Assembly (NCBI RefSeq): GCF_001767395.1
Contig: NZ_CP017014.1
Coordinates: 2,240,501 to 2,304,500 of the forward strand
From: Rhodococcus sp. WMMA185
Lineage (GTDB): Bacteria; Actinomycetota; Actinomycetes; Mycobacteriales; Mycobacteriaceae
DNA length: 64,000 nucleotides
Direction of reading: 5' to 3'
Within the stretch, counting starts at the first letter, position 1. Each line of letters starts with the position of its first letter. The notes under the pieces were generated by a model. The model was not told the origin of the DNA. It ran no database searches and was given only the letters and a program-made list of their open reading frames with translations. The position numbers and the translations under genes are program-made. Below, one piece after another: positions 30,535 through 38,789 of the stretch.

Positions 30535-31512
30535 GTGATGCCGCCTCGCACGCTGTACCCGCCCCTAGAGCCGTACCAGTCCGGTCACCTCGATGTCGGT
30601 GACGGCCAGCAGATGTACTGGGAATCGAGCGGCAACCCCGACGGAAAGCCGGTGGTCTTCCTCCACGGCGGACCTGGCGGCGGCACCGACCCGACGGCGC
30701 GGCAGTTCTTCGATCCCCAGGCGTATCGGATCGTGCTGCTCGACCAACGCGGGTGCGGGCGGTCCACTCCCCACGTCGCGGACGGAGCCGATCTTTCCGT
30801 CAACACCACCGACCATCTGATCGACGACATCGAGATGCTGCGAGGCCACCTCGACATCGACCGCTGGCAGGTCTTCGGTGGCTCCTGGGGGTCCACACTG
30901 GCACTCGCCTACGCGCAGAAGCATCCGCATCGGGTCACCGAACTCGTGCTACGCGGGATCTTCCTGCTGCGCCGCAGCGAGATCGACTGGTACTACAACG
31001 GCGGCGCCGGCCATCTCTTCCCGGAGCTCTGGGAAGAGTTCTTGGCCCCGGTGCCGGAGTCGGAGCGGGGCGGCGATCTTGTCGAGGCCTATCACCGCCT
31101 CTTGCACTCCGACGACGCAGACGCCGCCACGCGAGCTGCGATCGCGTGGTCAGCCTGGGAGGGCGCGACCAGTTCGCTACTGCCGAAGCCGGAGCGAGTC
31201 GCAGAGACTTCCGAGCCGAGGTTCGCGCTCGCATTCGCCCGCATCGAGAACCACTACTTCCACAACCGCGGGTTCCTCGAAGAGGGCCAGCTCCTGCATT
31301 GCGCCAACGCCCTGAACGGTATTCCGGGCGTGATAGTGCAGGGCCGCTACGACGTAGTCTGCCCCGCCGCGAGTGCGTGGGCACTTCACCAGGTCTGGCC
31401 GGGCTCCCGGCTCGAAATCGTCGACGATGCCGGACATTCGGCCATGGAGCCAGGCATCATCCATCACCTCGTCGAGGCGACGGACCGGTTCAAGAACCGA
31501 CTCCCCGTGTAG
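30535..31512 (+). CDS. pip: Prolyl iminopeptidase
   Basis: Serine peptidase of family S33 that releases N-terminal proline from peptides. The 325-residue alpha/beta hydrolase has VFLHGGPGGGTDP (oxyanion loop, about 42-53), LLDQRGCGRSTPH, the nucleophile elbow GGSWGSTLAL (Ser about 118), and late motifs VQGRYDVVCP (Asp) and DAGHSAMEPG (His). The signature PGGGTDPTARQFFDP is specific for the PIP subfamily. The start is GTG 30535 or the adjacent ATG 30538; GAGG eight bases before the GTG slightly favours the former. It follows the lipoprotein gene closely. Confidence 0.95.
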   Translation: MMPPRTLYPPLEPYQSGHLDVGDGQQMYWESSGNPDGKPVVFLHGGPGGGTDPTARQFFDPQAYRIVLLDQRGCGRSTPHVADGADLSVNTTDHLIDDIEMLRGHLDIDRWQVFGGSWGSTLALAYAQKHPHRVTELVLRGIFLLRRSEIDWYYNGGAGHLFPELWEEFLAPVPESERGGDLVEAYHRLLHSDDADAATRAAIAWSAWEGATSSLLPKPERVAETSEPRFALAFARIENHYFHNRGFLEEGQLLHCANALNGIPGVIVQGRYDVVCPAASAWALHQVWPGSRLEIVDDAGHSAMEPGIIHHLVEATDRFKNRLPV

Positions 31513-31533
31513 GGCAGTCGAACTCATCTCCCG

Positions 31534-31719
31534 CTAGTTGTTCCATTCCTCATCGGCCCGATCCGCCTCTTTGTTCCGTTCTGCAGCGATCTGCAGCGCC
31601 TTCTCAGCGGAGTCCCGGTCGGGATACGGCCCCATCCGCGACATGGACGACGCCGCCTTCCCTTGCGTGACGGTGCCGTTCTCTACGTCGTAGTACCAAA
31701 GATGATCTTCGTCCTTCAT
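31534..31719 (-). CDS. Small SPOR-like protein, 61 aa
   Basis: A short hydrophilic protein starting MKDEDHLWYYDVENGTVTQG. The middle, SRMGPYPDRDSAEKALQIA, resembles the core of a SPOR-type domain in small actinobacterial proteins. The end is highly charged (EADRADEEWNN). I chose the ATG at 31719 because the conserved-looking part begins there; the frame stays open to 31890 without a convincing start. It is convergent with the iminopeptidase gene. The function is unknown; a peptidoglycan link is only a guess from the SPOR resemblance. Confidence 0.75.
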   Translation of the reverse strand: MKDEDHLWYYDVENGTVTQGKAASSMSRMGPYPDRDSAEKALQIAAERNKEADRADEEWNN

Positions 31720-31876
31720 GCATTCAGTGTGACACCAGCCGGGATACAGGGTTCGCGAATCGCGATCGAGCTGTATTGTCTTAGCCCTGCTCGGTGATCC
31801 GTTCACCGGCGTCGGCAAATGCGGTGCCAACACTCTGTCTGTCGACGAACAAGTTCGTGTGCAAAGAAGGGGCGAG

Positions 31877-31969
31877 ATGTCAAACATCATCTTCGATCAG
31901 CTCTATCCCTACCTCGGTGCCGAAGGCGCCACATACTGGGCCCAACTGTTAATGGTCGATCCCGTCTGA
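31877..31969 (+). CDS. 30-residue ORF with ribosome site and terminator
   Basis: A very short open frame starting MSNIIFDQLYPYLGAEG and ending LLMVDPV. A good ribosome site, AAGGGGCGAG, directly precedes the ATG, and a 14-base-pair terminator hairpin begins 17 bases after the stop. The peptide is acidic and amphipathic-looking, with aromatic residues (F6, Y10, Y12, Y20, W21) and no signal sequence. I do not recognise it. It could be a small membrane-active peptide, a leader peptide, or the 5' stub of a lost gene. Neighbours are the SPOR-like gene (divergent) and a secreted Ig-like protein (convergent). Confidence 0.45.
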   Translation: MSNIIFDQLYPYLGAEGATYWAQLLMVDPV

Positions 31970-31985
31970 CGGCCTTCGAAACCCG

Positions 31986-32018
31986 AAAGCCCCTGCCGTG
32001 AAAGACGGCAGGGGCTTT
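31986..32018. terminator. Intrinsic terminator, probably bidirectional
   Basis: A perfect 14-base stem, AAAGCCCCTGCCGT with ACGGCAGGGGCTTT, has loop GAAAG and continues into a short T run. It lies between the 30-codon ORF (plus) and the secreted Ig-like gene (minus) and can serve both. Confidence 0.85.
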
Positions 32019-32049
32019 TCCCATTGGTGTCGCGCCTCGCAAGGCTGGA

Positions 32050-32946
32050 TCAATTAGCGAGGCCAACGAGGAAGACCAAGGCCAGGCTGCCCGCGGCGAG
32101 ACCACCGACAGCCAGGCTACCGGTCAACAGGTCGCCGGCTATGCCGTCCAGGCTTCCGGTGCCGGTGTTCGTGACTTCCACTTCCTGCACAGCCGACTGC
32201 GACGACTGCGCCGTATCGGTGGCCAGGAACTTCGCTTGCACAGAATGGACACCGACTGCCGTCGGTGTCCATTCATACGTCGCCACGCCGGACGCATCCA
32301 GTTGTACGTCATCGAGCATGACGTCACCGACGTAGAAGTCGACAGTGTCGCCCTCCGCGCCGCCGGTCACCGTCGCGGTCAATGTCACCGGATCACCCAC
32401 GGCTACCGGGCCCTCCACGTCGGCCAACGACGTGGTGGTGGCGGCGGCATCCGTCACCGCCGTGACCGTCGGACCCTTGTCCTCGTATGCCGTTTCGGCC
32501 TGACCCTGTCGCTGGAAGCTCATCCCGGTCGCCAACGGTGTATCGAGCTCGCAAAACTCCGTCACCTTGTAGTCGATCGAGAAGGTCTTAGGGTCGCTGT
32601 CCTCCGAGACAGCCCACTGCCCCTCGAACTCGACGGAGGTGGCCGTGACCAACGATGGCTGTTGACCAGGGTCGTCGAGCTCCCAGCATGCCGGGTGGTA
32701 GTCCGTCACCTTCTCGATCCACCCACCGCCCTCGGAGCGCTCGAACGTCGTGCTCACCGTGATGACATCGCCCACCTTCGGCGTCGTGTCGCTCACCGTC
32801 CGGGTGAGGGTGAGCTCACCGTCCGACCAGGTCTCCGTCTCGCTCTCCGCAGCCGCCGATCCGGCACCCACGGTCGCCGCGAAACCCGCAGCCATCGCGA
32901 AAGCACTCATCCCGCCTACCATCCGGCGCGAAATCGTCCTACCCAT
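32050..32946 (-). CDS. Secreted Ig-like domain protein with C-terminal anchor
   Basis: A 298-residue exported protein. The signal peptide has a twin-arginine-like start (GRTISRRMV) and a hydrophobic core ending AGSAAAES near residue 35. An N-terminal beta-rich domain (about 35-170, with three cysteines including HPACWEL and TEFCELD) is followed by a bacterial Ig-like repeat (about 175-260) of the type ATTTSLADVEGPVAVGDPVT ... GTVDFYV ... VATYEWTPTAVGVHSVQA. The C-terminus has a Gly/Ala/Leu membrane segment (about 272-298) without an LPXTG motif. ATG 32946 follows GGAAGGAAG. A cell-envelope adhesin or structural role is a guess. Confidence 0.82.
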   Translation of the reverse strand: MGRTISRRMVGGMSAFAMAAGFAATVGAGSAAAESETETWSDGELTLTRTVSDTTPKVGDVITVSTTFERSEGGGWIEKVTDYHPACWELDDPGQQPSLVTATSVEFEGQWAVSEDSDPKTFSIDYKVTEFCELDTPLATGMSFQRQGQAETAYEDKGPTVTAVTDAAATTTSLADVEGPVAVGDPVTLTATVTGGAEGDTVDFYVGDVMLDDVQLDASGVATYEWTPTAVGVHSVQAKFLATDTAQSSQSAVQEVEVTNTGTGSLDGIAGDLLTGSLAVGGLAAGSLALVFLVGLAN

Positions 32947-33257
32947 GAACTTCCTTCCTTGCGGCGACCACCACAGCCACCGACTCGACCGATTGGGTCT
33001 CGACCCGGGGTTCACGCCCTCAGGCCGACCTCTGCAACCACGCCGCAATCCGACCCCGCGGCCTGGATGCGCATCGCACTGTACCGGACATTCGTCCAAA
33101 TCTTCTCGCTTGCTGAGGTCGATATGCAGCGTTCGACGCACATCACACAGTGGTGGCGCAACTCCGCGCGGCAGGAGCTTCGTCGAACCAGATTTTCCGT
33201 GTAAATCTCGGATCACTTCGCTCCCCCTCGGGGTTCGGACCTCTCTAGGCTTGAGAA
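32947..33257. other. Intergenic region, divergent promoters
   Basis: Between the secreted Ig-like gene (minus) and the HadA-like gene (plus). It has the -10 of the latter at its right end. Long frames cross it in both directions, but they are extensions of neighbouring genes. I see no further gene. Confidence 0.5.
33246..33251 (+). promoter_or_regulatory. Candidate -10 of the HadA-like gene
   Basis: TAGGCT lies six bases before ATG 33258; no ribosome site is seen, so the mRNA may be leaderless. Confidence 0.5.
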
Positions 33258-33704
33258 ATGGCAGTGAATCCAGAGATCGAGGGTCGTGTCTACCCGCCGA
33301 CCAGGCCCTACCTGGTTGGTCGGGAGAAGATCCGCGAGTTCGCGCGGGCCGTCTTCGCAACCAACCCGACCTCGTTCGACGTCGTCAGCGCTCGTGCGGC
33401 GGGCCATGCCGATCTCGTTGCTCCACCCACTTTTCCCGTCATCATCCAGGGACGCGCACTGGCGCAACTGGTCGCCGATCCGACAACGGGTATCAAAGCA
33501 AAAAACATGGTCCACAGCGCGGAACATGCCCGCTCCCTACGCCCCGTCGTCGCGGGCGACGAGCTTTCCGCTGTGCTGACCGTCACCGACGTGACACCGC
33601 GGGGCGTACACACACTGCTCGTGACAGACGTCGAGATCGTCGATGCCACTGGCGATCACGTAAGCACGGTCACCTCGAACCTCTTCGTCAGGGGCGACCG
33701 ATGA
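33258..33704 (+). CDS. HadA-like dehydratase subunit (FAS1-type hot-dog)
   Basis: The 148-residue protein resembles HadA/HadC, the non-catalytic partner in (3R)-hydroxyacyl-ACP dehydratases of mycobacterial FAS-II. It starts NPEIEGRVYPPTRPYLVGR, typical of the FAS1-like dehydratase N-terminal domain, and has HADLVAPPTFPVII and VHSAEHARSLRPVVAGD. Its stop overlaps the HadB-like start by four bases (ATGA), as expected for obligate heterodimer subunits. In mycobacteria hadABC lie next to ribosomal genes (rpmG region), not here, so this may be a second paralogous dehydratase. The likely substrate is a 3-hydroxyacyl thioester; chain length is unknown. Confidence 0.85.
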   Translation: MAVNPEIEGRVYPPTRPYLVGREKIREFARAVFATNPTSFDVVSARAAGHADLVAPPTFPVIIQGRALAQLVADPTTGIKAKNMVHSAEHARSLRPVVAGDELSAVLTVTDVTPRGVHTLLVTDVEIVDATGDHVSTVTSNLFVRGDR

Positions 33705-34120
33705 CGCCTCATGAGCCAATCCTGGTAGGCGACACCGTCGCCAAGTCGCGCTATCACCTGACCCGCGAATCGCTGGTTCGCTACGCCGGTGCGTCGGGCG
33801 ACTTCAATCCCATCCACTACCACGACGACGCGGCGAAGTCGATCGGCCTGCCGGGCGTACTGGCTCACGGCATGCTGACCATGGGGCTGTCGACGCAGTG
33901 CGTCGTCGAATGGCTTGGCGACCCGGCCAGGGTCACCGGCTATCGCGCGCGCTTCACCAAACCCGTGGTCGTCGACCCGGAGGAAGGCGCAATAGTCGAA
34001 GTGCTCGCCGAGGTAGGCCAGGTCGACCGGGACGCGGGTACCGCCCGAATCGACCTGACCGCCACGTTCGACGGGCACACCGTGCTCGGGCATTCACAGG
34101 TATGGATCTCGATCGCCTGA
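33701..34120 (+). CDS. HadB-like MaoC dehydratase subunit
   Basis: Catalytic hot-dog subunit with the hydratase 2 motif YAGASGDFNPIHYHD; the catalytic dyad is Asp about 34 and His about 39. GLPGVLAHGMLTMG and RFTKPVVVDPEEG follow. At 139 residues it has the size of HadB. ATG 33701 overlaps the HadA-like stop, which rejects the much longer open frame back to 32750. Dehydration of (3R)-hydroxyacyl-ACP (or -CoA) to the trans-2-enoyl form is inferred from the family. The pair is the only content of its transcription unit in view. Confidence 0.88.
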   Translation: MTPHEPILVGDTVAKSRYHLTRESLVRYAGASGDFNPIHYHDDAAKSIGLPGVLAHGMLTMGLSTQCVVEWLGDPARVTGYRARFTKPVVVDPEEGAIVEVLAEVGQVDRDAGTARIDLTATFDGHTVLGHSQVWISIA

Positions 34121-34541
34121 GCACAGTGCACCAGTTGCTACCTGACCAGCCCGCCTACTAGGCGGCCACAGTGGTTGCGGCGATCTGCGCCCGCCTGCTG
34201 CTGTCGATTTCGGACAACGAGTTGATCCTGCGCTGAACGTATCGCGGTGTGGACATGAACCACGCCGGGGACCACAGCCAGGTCATCACAGGAGAAACCC
34301 GAACCGTCGAGTCAAGCGACGCGTCGGCGCATCGGTGTGCGCAGAATCGAATGACGTGCACCGGAGTTCCGGCACAACACTTTCCGCACAATTCGAGCTA
34401 GTCGGACTGTCCGGCGTGAGCAGCCTAGCCGAGATGGTCGTTTCGGGGAGGACATCGACGGGATGGGCCTTCCGGGCGGATGTGGATCGAACAGCTACCG
34501 CCGACGTCGTGCGGAGCAGTCCCACATGGAGGTTGGGGAAG
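34121..34541. other. Gap between HadB-like gene and rnpB
   Basis: No gene could be supported with confidence. A 42-codon minus-strand frame at 34158-34286 is the only piece with protein-like composition and is listed separately. The remainder shows nothing recognisable. Confidence 0.4.
34158..34286 (-). CDS. Possible 42-residue protein or gene remnant
   Basis: The frame reads MTWLWSPAWFMSTPRYVQRR and then an Arg/Ser/Ala-rich stretch ending in IAATTVAA. It has coding-like composition but only a weak start (GTG-ATG with a poor ribosome site). It could be the C-terminal stub of a lost gene. Function unknown. Confidence 0.25.
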   Translation of the reverse strand: MTWLWSPAWFMSTPRYVQRRINSLSEIDSSRRAQIAATTVAA

Positions 34542-34997
<456 letters not shown>

Positions 34998-35053
34998 GAT
35001 AAGACTACCTTTCTCCCGACCTGTGGCGACACCGCACTGTCAGGACACCGCAT

Positions 35054-35059
35054 TAGGGT
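35054..35059 (+). promoter_or_regulatory. Candidate -10 of the DUF1697 gene
   Basis: TAGGGT lies seven bases before ATG 35067, 57 bases from the rnpB 5' end on the opposite strand. Confidence 0.5.
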
Positions 35060-35066
35060 CGAGAGC

Positions 35067-35594
35067 ATGACTCGGTACGTAGCCCTCTTGCGCGGTATCA
35101 ACGTGGGCGGCATCAATATCAAGATGGCCGACCTGCGCGGCACCTTCAGTGGTCTGGGATTCGACAATGTGAAGACAGTCCTGGCCTCCGGAAACGTGCT
35201 GTTCGATTCCGATCGCACCGACGTCCCTGCGCTGAAGAGTGAGATCGAATCGGCCTTGCGCGCCGAATTCCATTACGAAGCCAGGGTATTCGTGCTCGAT
35301 GTCGACACTGTCCGGATGATCGTCGACAACTACCCGTTCGATCCCGAACGTGAAGGCTGGCACCCGTACGTCCTCGTGACGCCCGAACCGGAGGTACTCG
35401 GCGAATTGGCGAGCATTCGGGACGATCTCGATCCCGAGGTCGAGCGCATACAGGCCGGCGAAGGCGTCTTGTACTGGGAGGTCGAACGGGGAATGACCCT
35501 GAAGAGCAGGTTCGGGAAGAGCACCAACTCGCCCCGACTCGGGGCCTCCACCACCACCCGGAATCTACGCACCCTAGTCAAACTGCTGAATTGA
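35067..35594 (+). CDS. DUF1697 family protein
   Basis: A 175-residue cytosolic protein of the DUF1697 family, of unknown biochemical role. The family signature YVALLRGINVGG lies at residues 4-15, followed by KMADLRGTFSGLGFDNVKTVLASGNVLF, which spans residues 20-47, and the C-terminal LKSRFGKSTNSPRLGASTTTRNLRTL block. ATG 35067 begins exactly at the conserved start and is preceded by TAGGGT at seven bases; a longer frame back to 34902 would overlap rnpB and is rejected. The next gene starts seven bases downstream of its stop, so the two are likely cotranscribed. Confidence 0.9.
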   Translation: MTRYVALLRGINVGGINIKMADLRGTFSGLGFDNVKTVLASGNVLFDSDRTDVPALKSEIESALRAEFHYEARVFVLDVDTVRMIVDNYPFDPEREGWHPYVLVTPEPEVLGELASIRDDLDPEVERIQAGEGVLYWEVERGMTLKSRFGKSTNSPRLGASTTTRNLRTLVKLLN

Positions 35595-35601
35595 CCCTGC
35601 G

Positions 35602-36831
35602 GTGACCATTCTGGCGGTAGCGCTCGTTGCGGCGGTCCTCGTCTTCGCGGTCGTCCGGCCACGCAGGCTTCCCGAGATCGTCGCGGCCGCGCCGGCGGCT
35701 GCGGTCGTTCTGGCTGTGGGGCTGGTGACACCATCCCAGGCGTGGCACGAGATTACCGAGATGGCCCCTACCGTCGGCTTCCTCGTCGCGATCCTCGTTC
35801 TCGCGCATCTTGCGGACGCGATGGGCGTGTTCACCTGGATCGCCGGTCTGCTCCGCCAACAGGCACAGGGCGAACCGAAAAGGTTACTGACACTCGTCTT
35901 CGGATCCGCCGCACTCACCACCGCAGTCCTCAGCCTCGATGCCACAGTTGTCCTCCTGACCCCGGTGGTGATCGCTACCGCTCGATCGCTGCACATGGAC
36001 CCGAGACCGCACTCGTACGCCAGTGCCCACTTGTCGAATACGGCTTCGACCCTGCTCCCCGTATCCAACCTCACCAATCTGATCGCCTTCTCCGCCACGG
36101 GACTCAGTTTCCTGCACTTCGCCACCATCATGGCGTTGCCGTGGATCGTCTCGATTGTCGTCGAGCTGATTCTGTTTCGACTGTTCTTCCGGCGGCACCT
36201 CGTTCCGCCTGACGCCGAGCCCACACCTCACCGCGAAACGGAGGCGCCGACGGTCGCCCTTTCGATCATCGCAGCAACACTCGTCGGCTTTGCGGCATCC
36301 GGATTCGTGGGTGTTGCACCAGCCTGGGTGGCGGCGGTGGGAGCGACCGTGCTGGGTACCGTCGCGCTTCGACAGGGGCGGACCAACTTGGGGCGCATCG
36401 CATATTCGGCCGACGGGTGGTTCTGCGCTTTCGTCCTGATCCTCGGTGTCGTCGTCGCAGGAGTCGCGAACGGTCCGATCGGCGACTGGATCGGCGCGAG
36501 GCTGCCCACCGACACAACCTTCCTGGGGTTGCTTCTGATGGCTGTCGTCGCAGCGATCGCGGCAAACCTGGTCAACAATCTTCCCGCGACACTGCTGCTG
36601 CTGGCCGCACTGGGAACAGGGGCCCCGACAGGACTTGTCCTCGCCCTGCTGCTCGGCGTCAATCTCGGGCCCAACCTCACCTACATTGGATCGCTGGCGA
36701 TCATGCTGTGGCGACGCGTCGCAGCTCGGGCAGGCTCACCCGCAGATCTACGAACCTTCACTCTTCTTGCACTGGTCACGACGCCGCTGACGCTGCTCGC
36801 CGCGGTGACGGCGCTGTGGCTCGTAGTCTGA
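35602..36831 (+). CDS. ArsB/SLC13-like membrane transporter
   Basis: An integral membrane carrier of the ion-transporter superfamily (ArsB/NhaD/citrate type), 409 residues with about eleven predicted membrane segments. Two pseudo-symmetric motifs are visible: LSLDATVVLLTPVVIATA with HLSNTASTLLPVSNLTNL (about residues 112-160), and NLVNNLPATLLLLAAL with GVNLGPNLTYIGSLAIML (about 315-370). The second repeat is typical for ArsB-type carriers. No arsR or arsC lies nearby, so arsenite export is not established; another anion may be the substrate. GTG 35602 starts seven bases after the DUF1697 stop. Confidence 0.82.
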   Translation: MTILAVALVAAVLVFAVVRPRRLPEIVAAAPAAAVVLAVGLVTPSQAWHEITEMAPTVGFLVAILVLAHLADAMGVFTWIAGLLRQQAQGEPKRLLTLVFGSAALTTAVLSLDATVVLLTPVVIATARSLHMDPRPHSYASAHLSNTASTLLPVSNLTNLIAFSATGLSFLHFATIMALPWIVSIVVELILFRLFFRRHLVPPDAEPTPHRETEAPTVALSIIAATLVGFAASGFVGVAPAWVAAVGATVLGTVALRQGRTNLGRIAYSADGWFCAFVLILGVVVAGVANGPIGDWIGARLPTDTTFLGLLLMAVVAAIAANLVNNLPATLLLLAALGTGAPTGLVLALLLGVNLGPNLTYIGSLAIMLWRRVAARAGSPADLRTFTLLALVTTPLTLLAAVTALWLVV

Positions 36832-36838
36832 TCACCCC

Positions 36839-37960
36839 TCACAGGTGGGAGGTGTCGTTGACCAGTCTGACCGATGAGCCGCCGTCAGGGTAGAAGTCGG
36901 CGATGCTCAGCGACGCAAGATCGAGGTGCAATCGGTACAGCAGCGATGGTCCCGCGTCGAGCGCGAGTTGCAGCAGCATCTTGATGGGGGTCACGTGGGT
37001 GACCACGACGATGGTCGCACCACCGTAGGTCGAAGTGAGGTCATTTCGGACTCCGACGATGCGCTCGCGCACTTCGTCGAAACTCTCCCCCGACGGCGGC
37101 CGAACCGAGGTGTCCGACAACCAGCGGCGGTGCAGTTCGGGGTCACGTTCCGCGGCCTCCCTGAACGTGAGGCCCTCCCAATCTCCGAAGTCGGTCTCGG
37201 TGAGGCCCTCGACGACGGTGACGGGAAGTCCGAGTGCGGCTGCGGCCCCGGCCGCGCTCTGCTGTGCACGCGCGAGTGGCGAAGACACTACAGCGGTAAT
37301 TTCTCCGTGCCCGGCAAAGCGTTTCGCCGCACCGTCCGCCTGTGCCCGCCCGACGTCGGTGAGGGACGGATTTCCCCGACCCGAGTATCGGCGTTCGACG
37401 GACAACGGGGTCTGCCCGTGCCGCAACAACAGCATTCGGGTCGGCGCGCCCTGAACATCCATCCATCCCGGTGCGGCGGGAGGGGCCTGCAGCGCACTCG
37501 CAGGTGCGGCCGGCAGAAGACTCGATGCCGGCTCGACCTCGGGTCCCAAATCTGCGGCGTCCATCGCCTGGTTCGCGAGCCGGTCGGCGTGCGAGTTCTC
37601 TGCGCGTGGGATCCACGTGTAGTTGACCTGTTCGAACCGTTGCGCGATCTCGGATGCACTGCGCTGCAACGGAATCATGTCCGGGTGCTTCACCTTCCAT
37701 CGCCCGGACATCTGTTCGATCACCAGTTTGGAATCCATCCGCACGTCTACCATCGACGCGCCGAGTTCGGCCGCCGCCTCGAGTCCCGCGATCAGCCCCC
37801 GGTACTCGGCGACATTGTTGGTTGCCACACCGAGGCTTTCCCAGCGCTCCGCGAGAACGGTGTCGTGCGGGGCATCGAATACCACAGCCCCATAGCCCGC
37901 GGGGCCAGGGTTGCCACGGGAACCACCGTCGGCCTCGACGACCACCCGCCCGATGCTCAC
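36839..37960 (-). CDS. Bifunctional RNase H / acid phosphatase
   Basis: Fusion of an RNase HI-type domain and a histidine phosphatase domain, as in mycobacterial Rv2228c. In the N-terminal domain (residues 1-140) the catalytic acids are D11 (EADGGSRGNPGP), E53 (NNVAEYRGL), D76 (RMDSKLVIEQ) and D126 (ENSHADRLANQ). The C-terminal domain (175-373) has LLLRHGQTPLS with the phospho-accepting His about 181, and a second His in VTHVTPIK. The phosphatase half resembles CobC alpha-ribazole phosphatase, which fits neighbouring cobalamin genes. GTG 37960 overlaps the upstream stop by four bases; total 373 residues. Confidence 0.93.
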   Translation of the reverse strand: MSIGRVVVEADGGSRGNPGPAGYGAVVFDAPHDTVLAERWESLGVATNNVAEYRGLIAGLEAAAELGASMVDVRMDSKLVIEQMSGRWKVKHPDMIPLQRSASEIAQRFEQVNYTWIPRAENSHADRLANQAMDAADLGPEVEPASSLLPAAPASALQAPPAAPGWMDVQGAPTRMLLLRHGQTPLSVERRYSGRGNPSLTDVGRAQADGAAKRFAGHGEITAVVSSPLARAQQSAAGAAAALGLPVTVVEGLTETDFGDWEGLTFREAAERDPELHRRWLSDTSVRPPSGESFDEVRERIVGVRNDLTSTYGGATIVVVTHVTPIKMLLQLALDAGPSLLYRLHLDLASLSIADFYPDGGSSVRLVNDTSHL

Positions 37961-38694
37961 AGACCGGATTCCTTGGTACGCACCAGAATTCCGCCACATT
38001 CAGGACAGCGCACAACCTCATCGGGAGCGGCGGATGCGATACGGGAGATTTCGCCGCGGTCGAGTTCGATGCGGCACGCGCCACAGCGCCGCGCCTGAAG
38101 CAGTGCGGCTCCGACGCCATTCCGGCTGCGCTGCTTCTCGTAGACGGTGATCAGATCTGCCGGAAACTGCTCGGCGAGTGCGCAACGGTCCCTCGTACAC
38201 CGTTGTTCCGCGGCGTCGAGGTCCGCAATCGCGTCATCGCACCGCCGCGACGCATCACCGAGATCTTGCTCTATCTGTGACAACTGGGCACCCGCGTGTT
38301 CGTAGTCCGACTGCGATGCCTCACGCTGCTCCATCACCTCGAGCAATTCGTCTTCGAGCAGTCCCTGACGGCGGGTGAGGCTCCCGAGTTCGTGCTCGAG
38401 TTCGGTGAGCTGTTTTGCCCCCACCGACCCACTCTCGAGAAGCTTGCGGTCGCGGTCCTCGCGTTGGCGGACAGCATCGACCTCGCCCTCGAGCTTGCGA
38501 ATGTCACGGTCGAGATCGTCAATGGTGATCTCCACGGCTACCGCGGCGTCCTTACGTTTGACACGCTCAGCCTCGAGCCGCTCCACCTCCTGACGCTCGG
38601 GGAGCGCGGTACGGCGATGCGCGATTCTCGACAGCTCAGCATCGACGCCGGCGAGGTCGAGAAGCTTGGATTGCACCTGGGGTTCGACGTTCAC
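37957..38694 (-). CDS. Coiled-coil zinc-ribbon protein (Rv2229c-like)
   Basis: A 245-residue protein with a long central coiled coil (about residues 30-185, rich in Glu, Arg, Gln and Leu) and a C-terminal zinc ribbon: CGACRIEL followed about 25 residues later by CPECGGIL, giving four cysteines. It belongs to the C4-type zinc-ribbon family found beside Nif3 genes. The molecular role is unknown; nucleic-acid or tRNA-related functions have been proposed for the family. The start is GTG 38694, nine bases after a GGAG. Its stop overlaps the RNase H start, so the two are coupled. Confidence 0.88.
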   Translation of the reverse strand: MNVEPQVQSKLLDLAGVDAELSRIAHRRTALPERQEVERLEAERVKRKDAAVAVEITIDDLDRDIRKLEGEVDAVRQREDRDRKLLESGSVGAKQLTELEHELGSLTRRQGLLEDELLEVMEQREASQSDYEHAGAQLSQIEQDLGDASRRCDDAIADLDAAEQRCTRDRCALAEQFPADLITVYEKQRSRNGVGAALLQARRCGACRIELDRGEISRIASAAPDEVVRCPECGGILVRTKESGL

Positions 38695-38789
38695 GCGTGG
38701 TAACTCCTGCTGTCATGTGTTCGGGATTTTCTTGCAGTTGGCGCAGTGATCAACCGTACCCCGCACGTCCGCTCTCACAGCCGCAGCAG

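Noticed and set aside
35602-36831. Arsenic-resistance operon
   Set aside because: Only an ArsB-like carrier is present; no arsR, arsC or acr3 gene is adjacent, so an ars label would overstate the evidence.
36926-38098. 390-codon plus-strand open frame
   Set aside because: Antisense to the RNase H/phosphatase gene; no motif.
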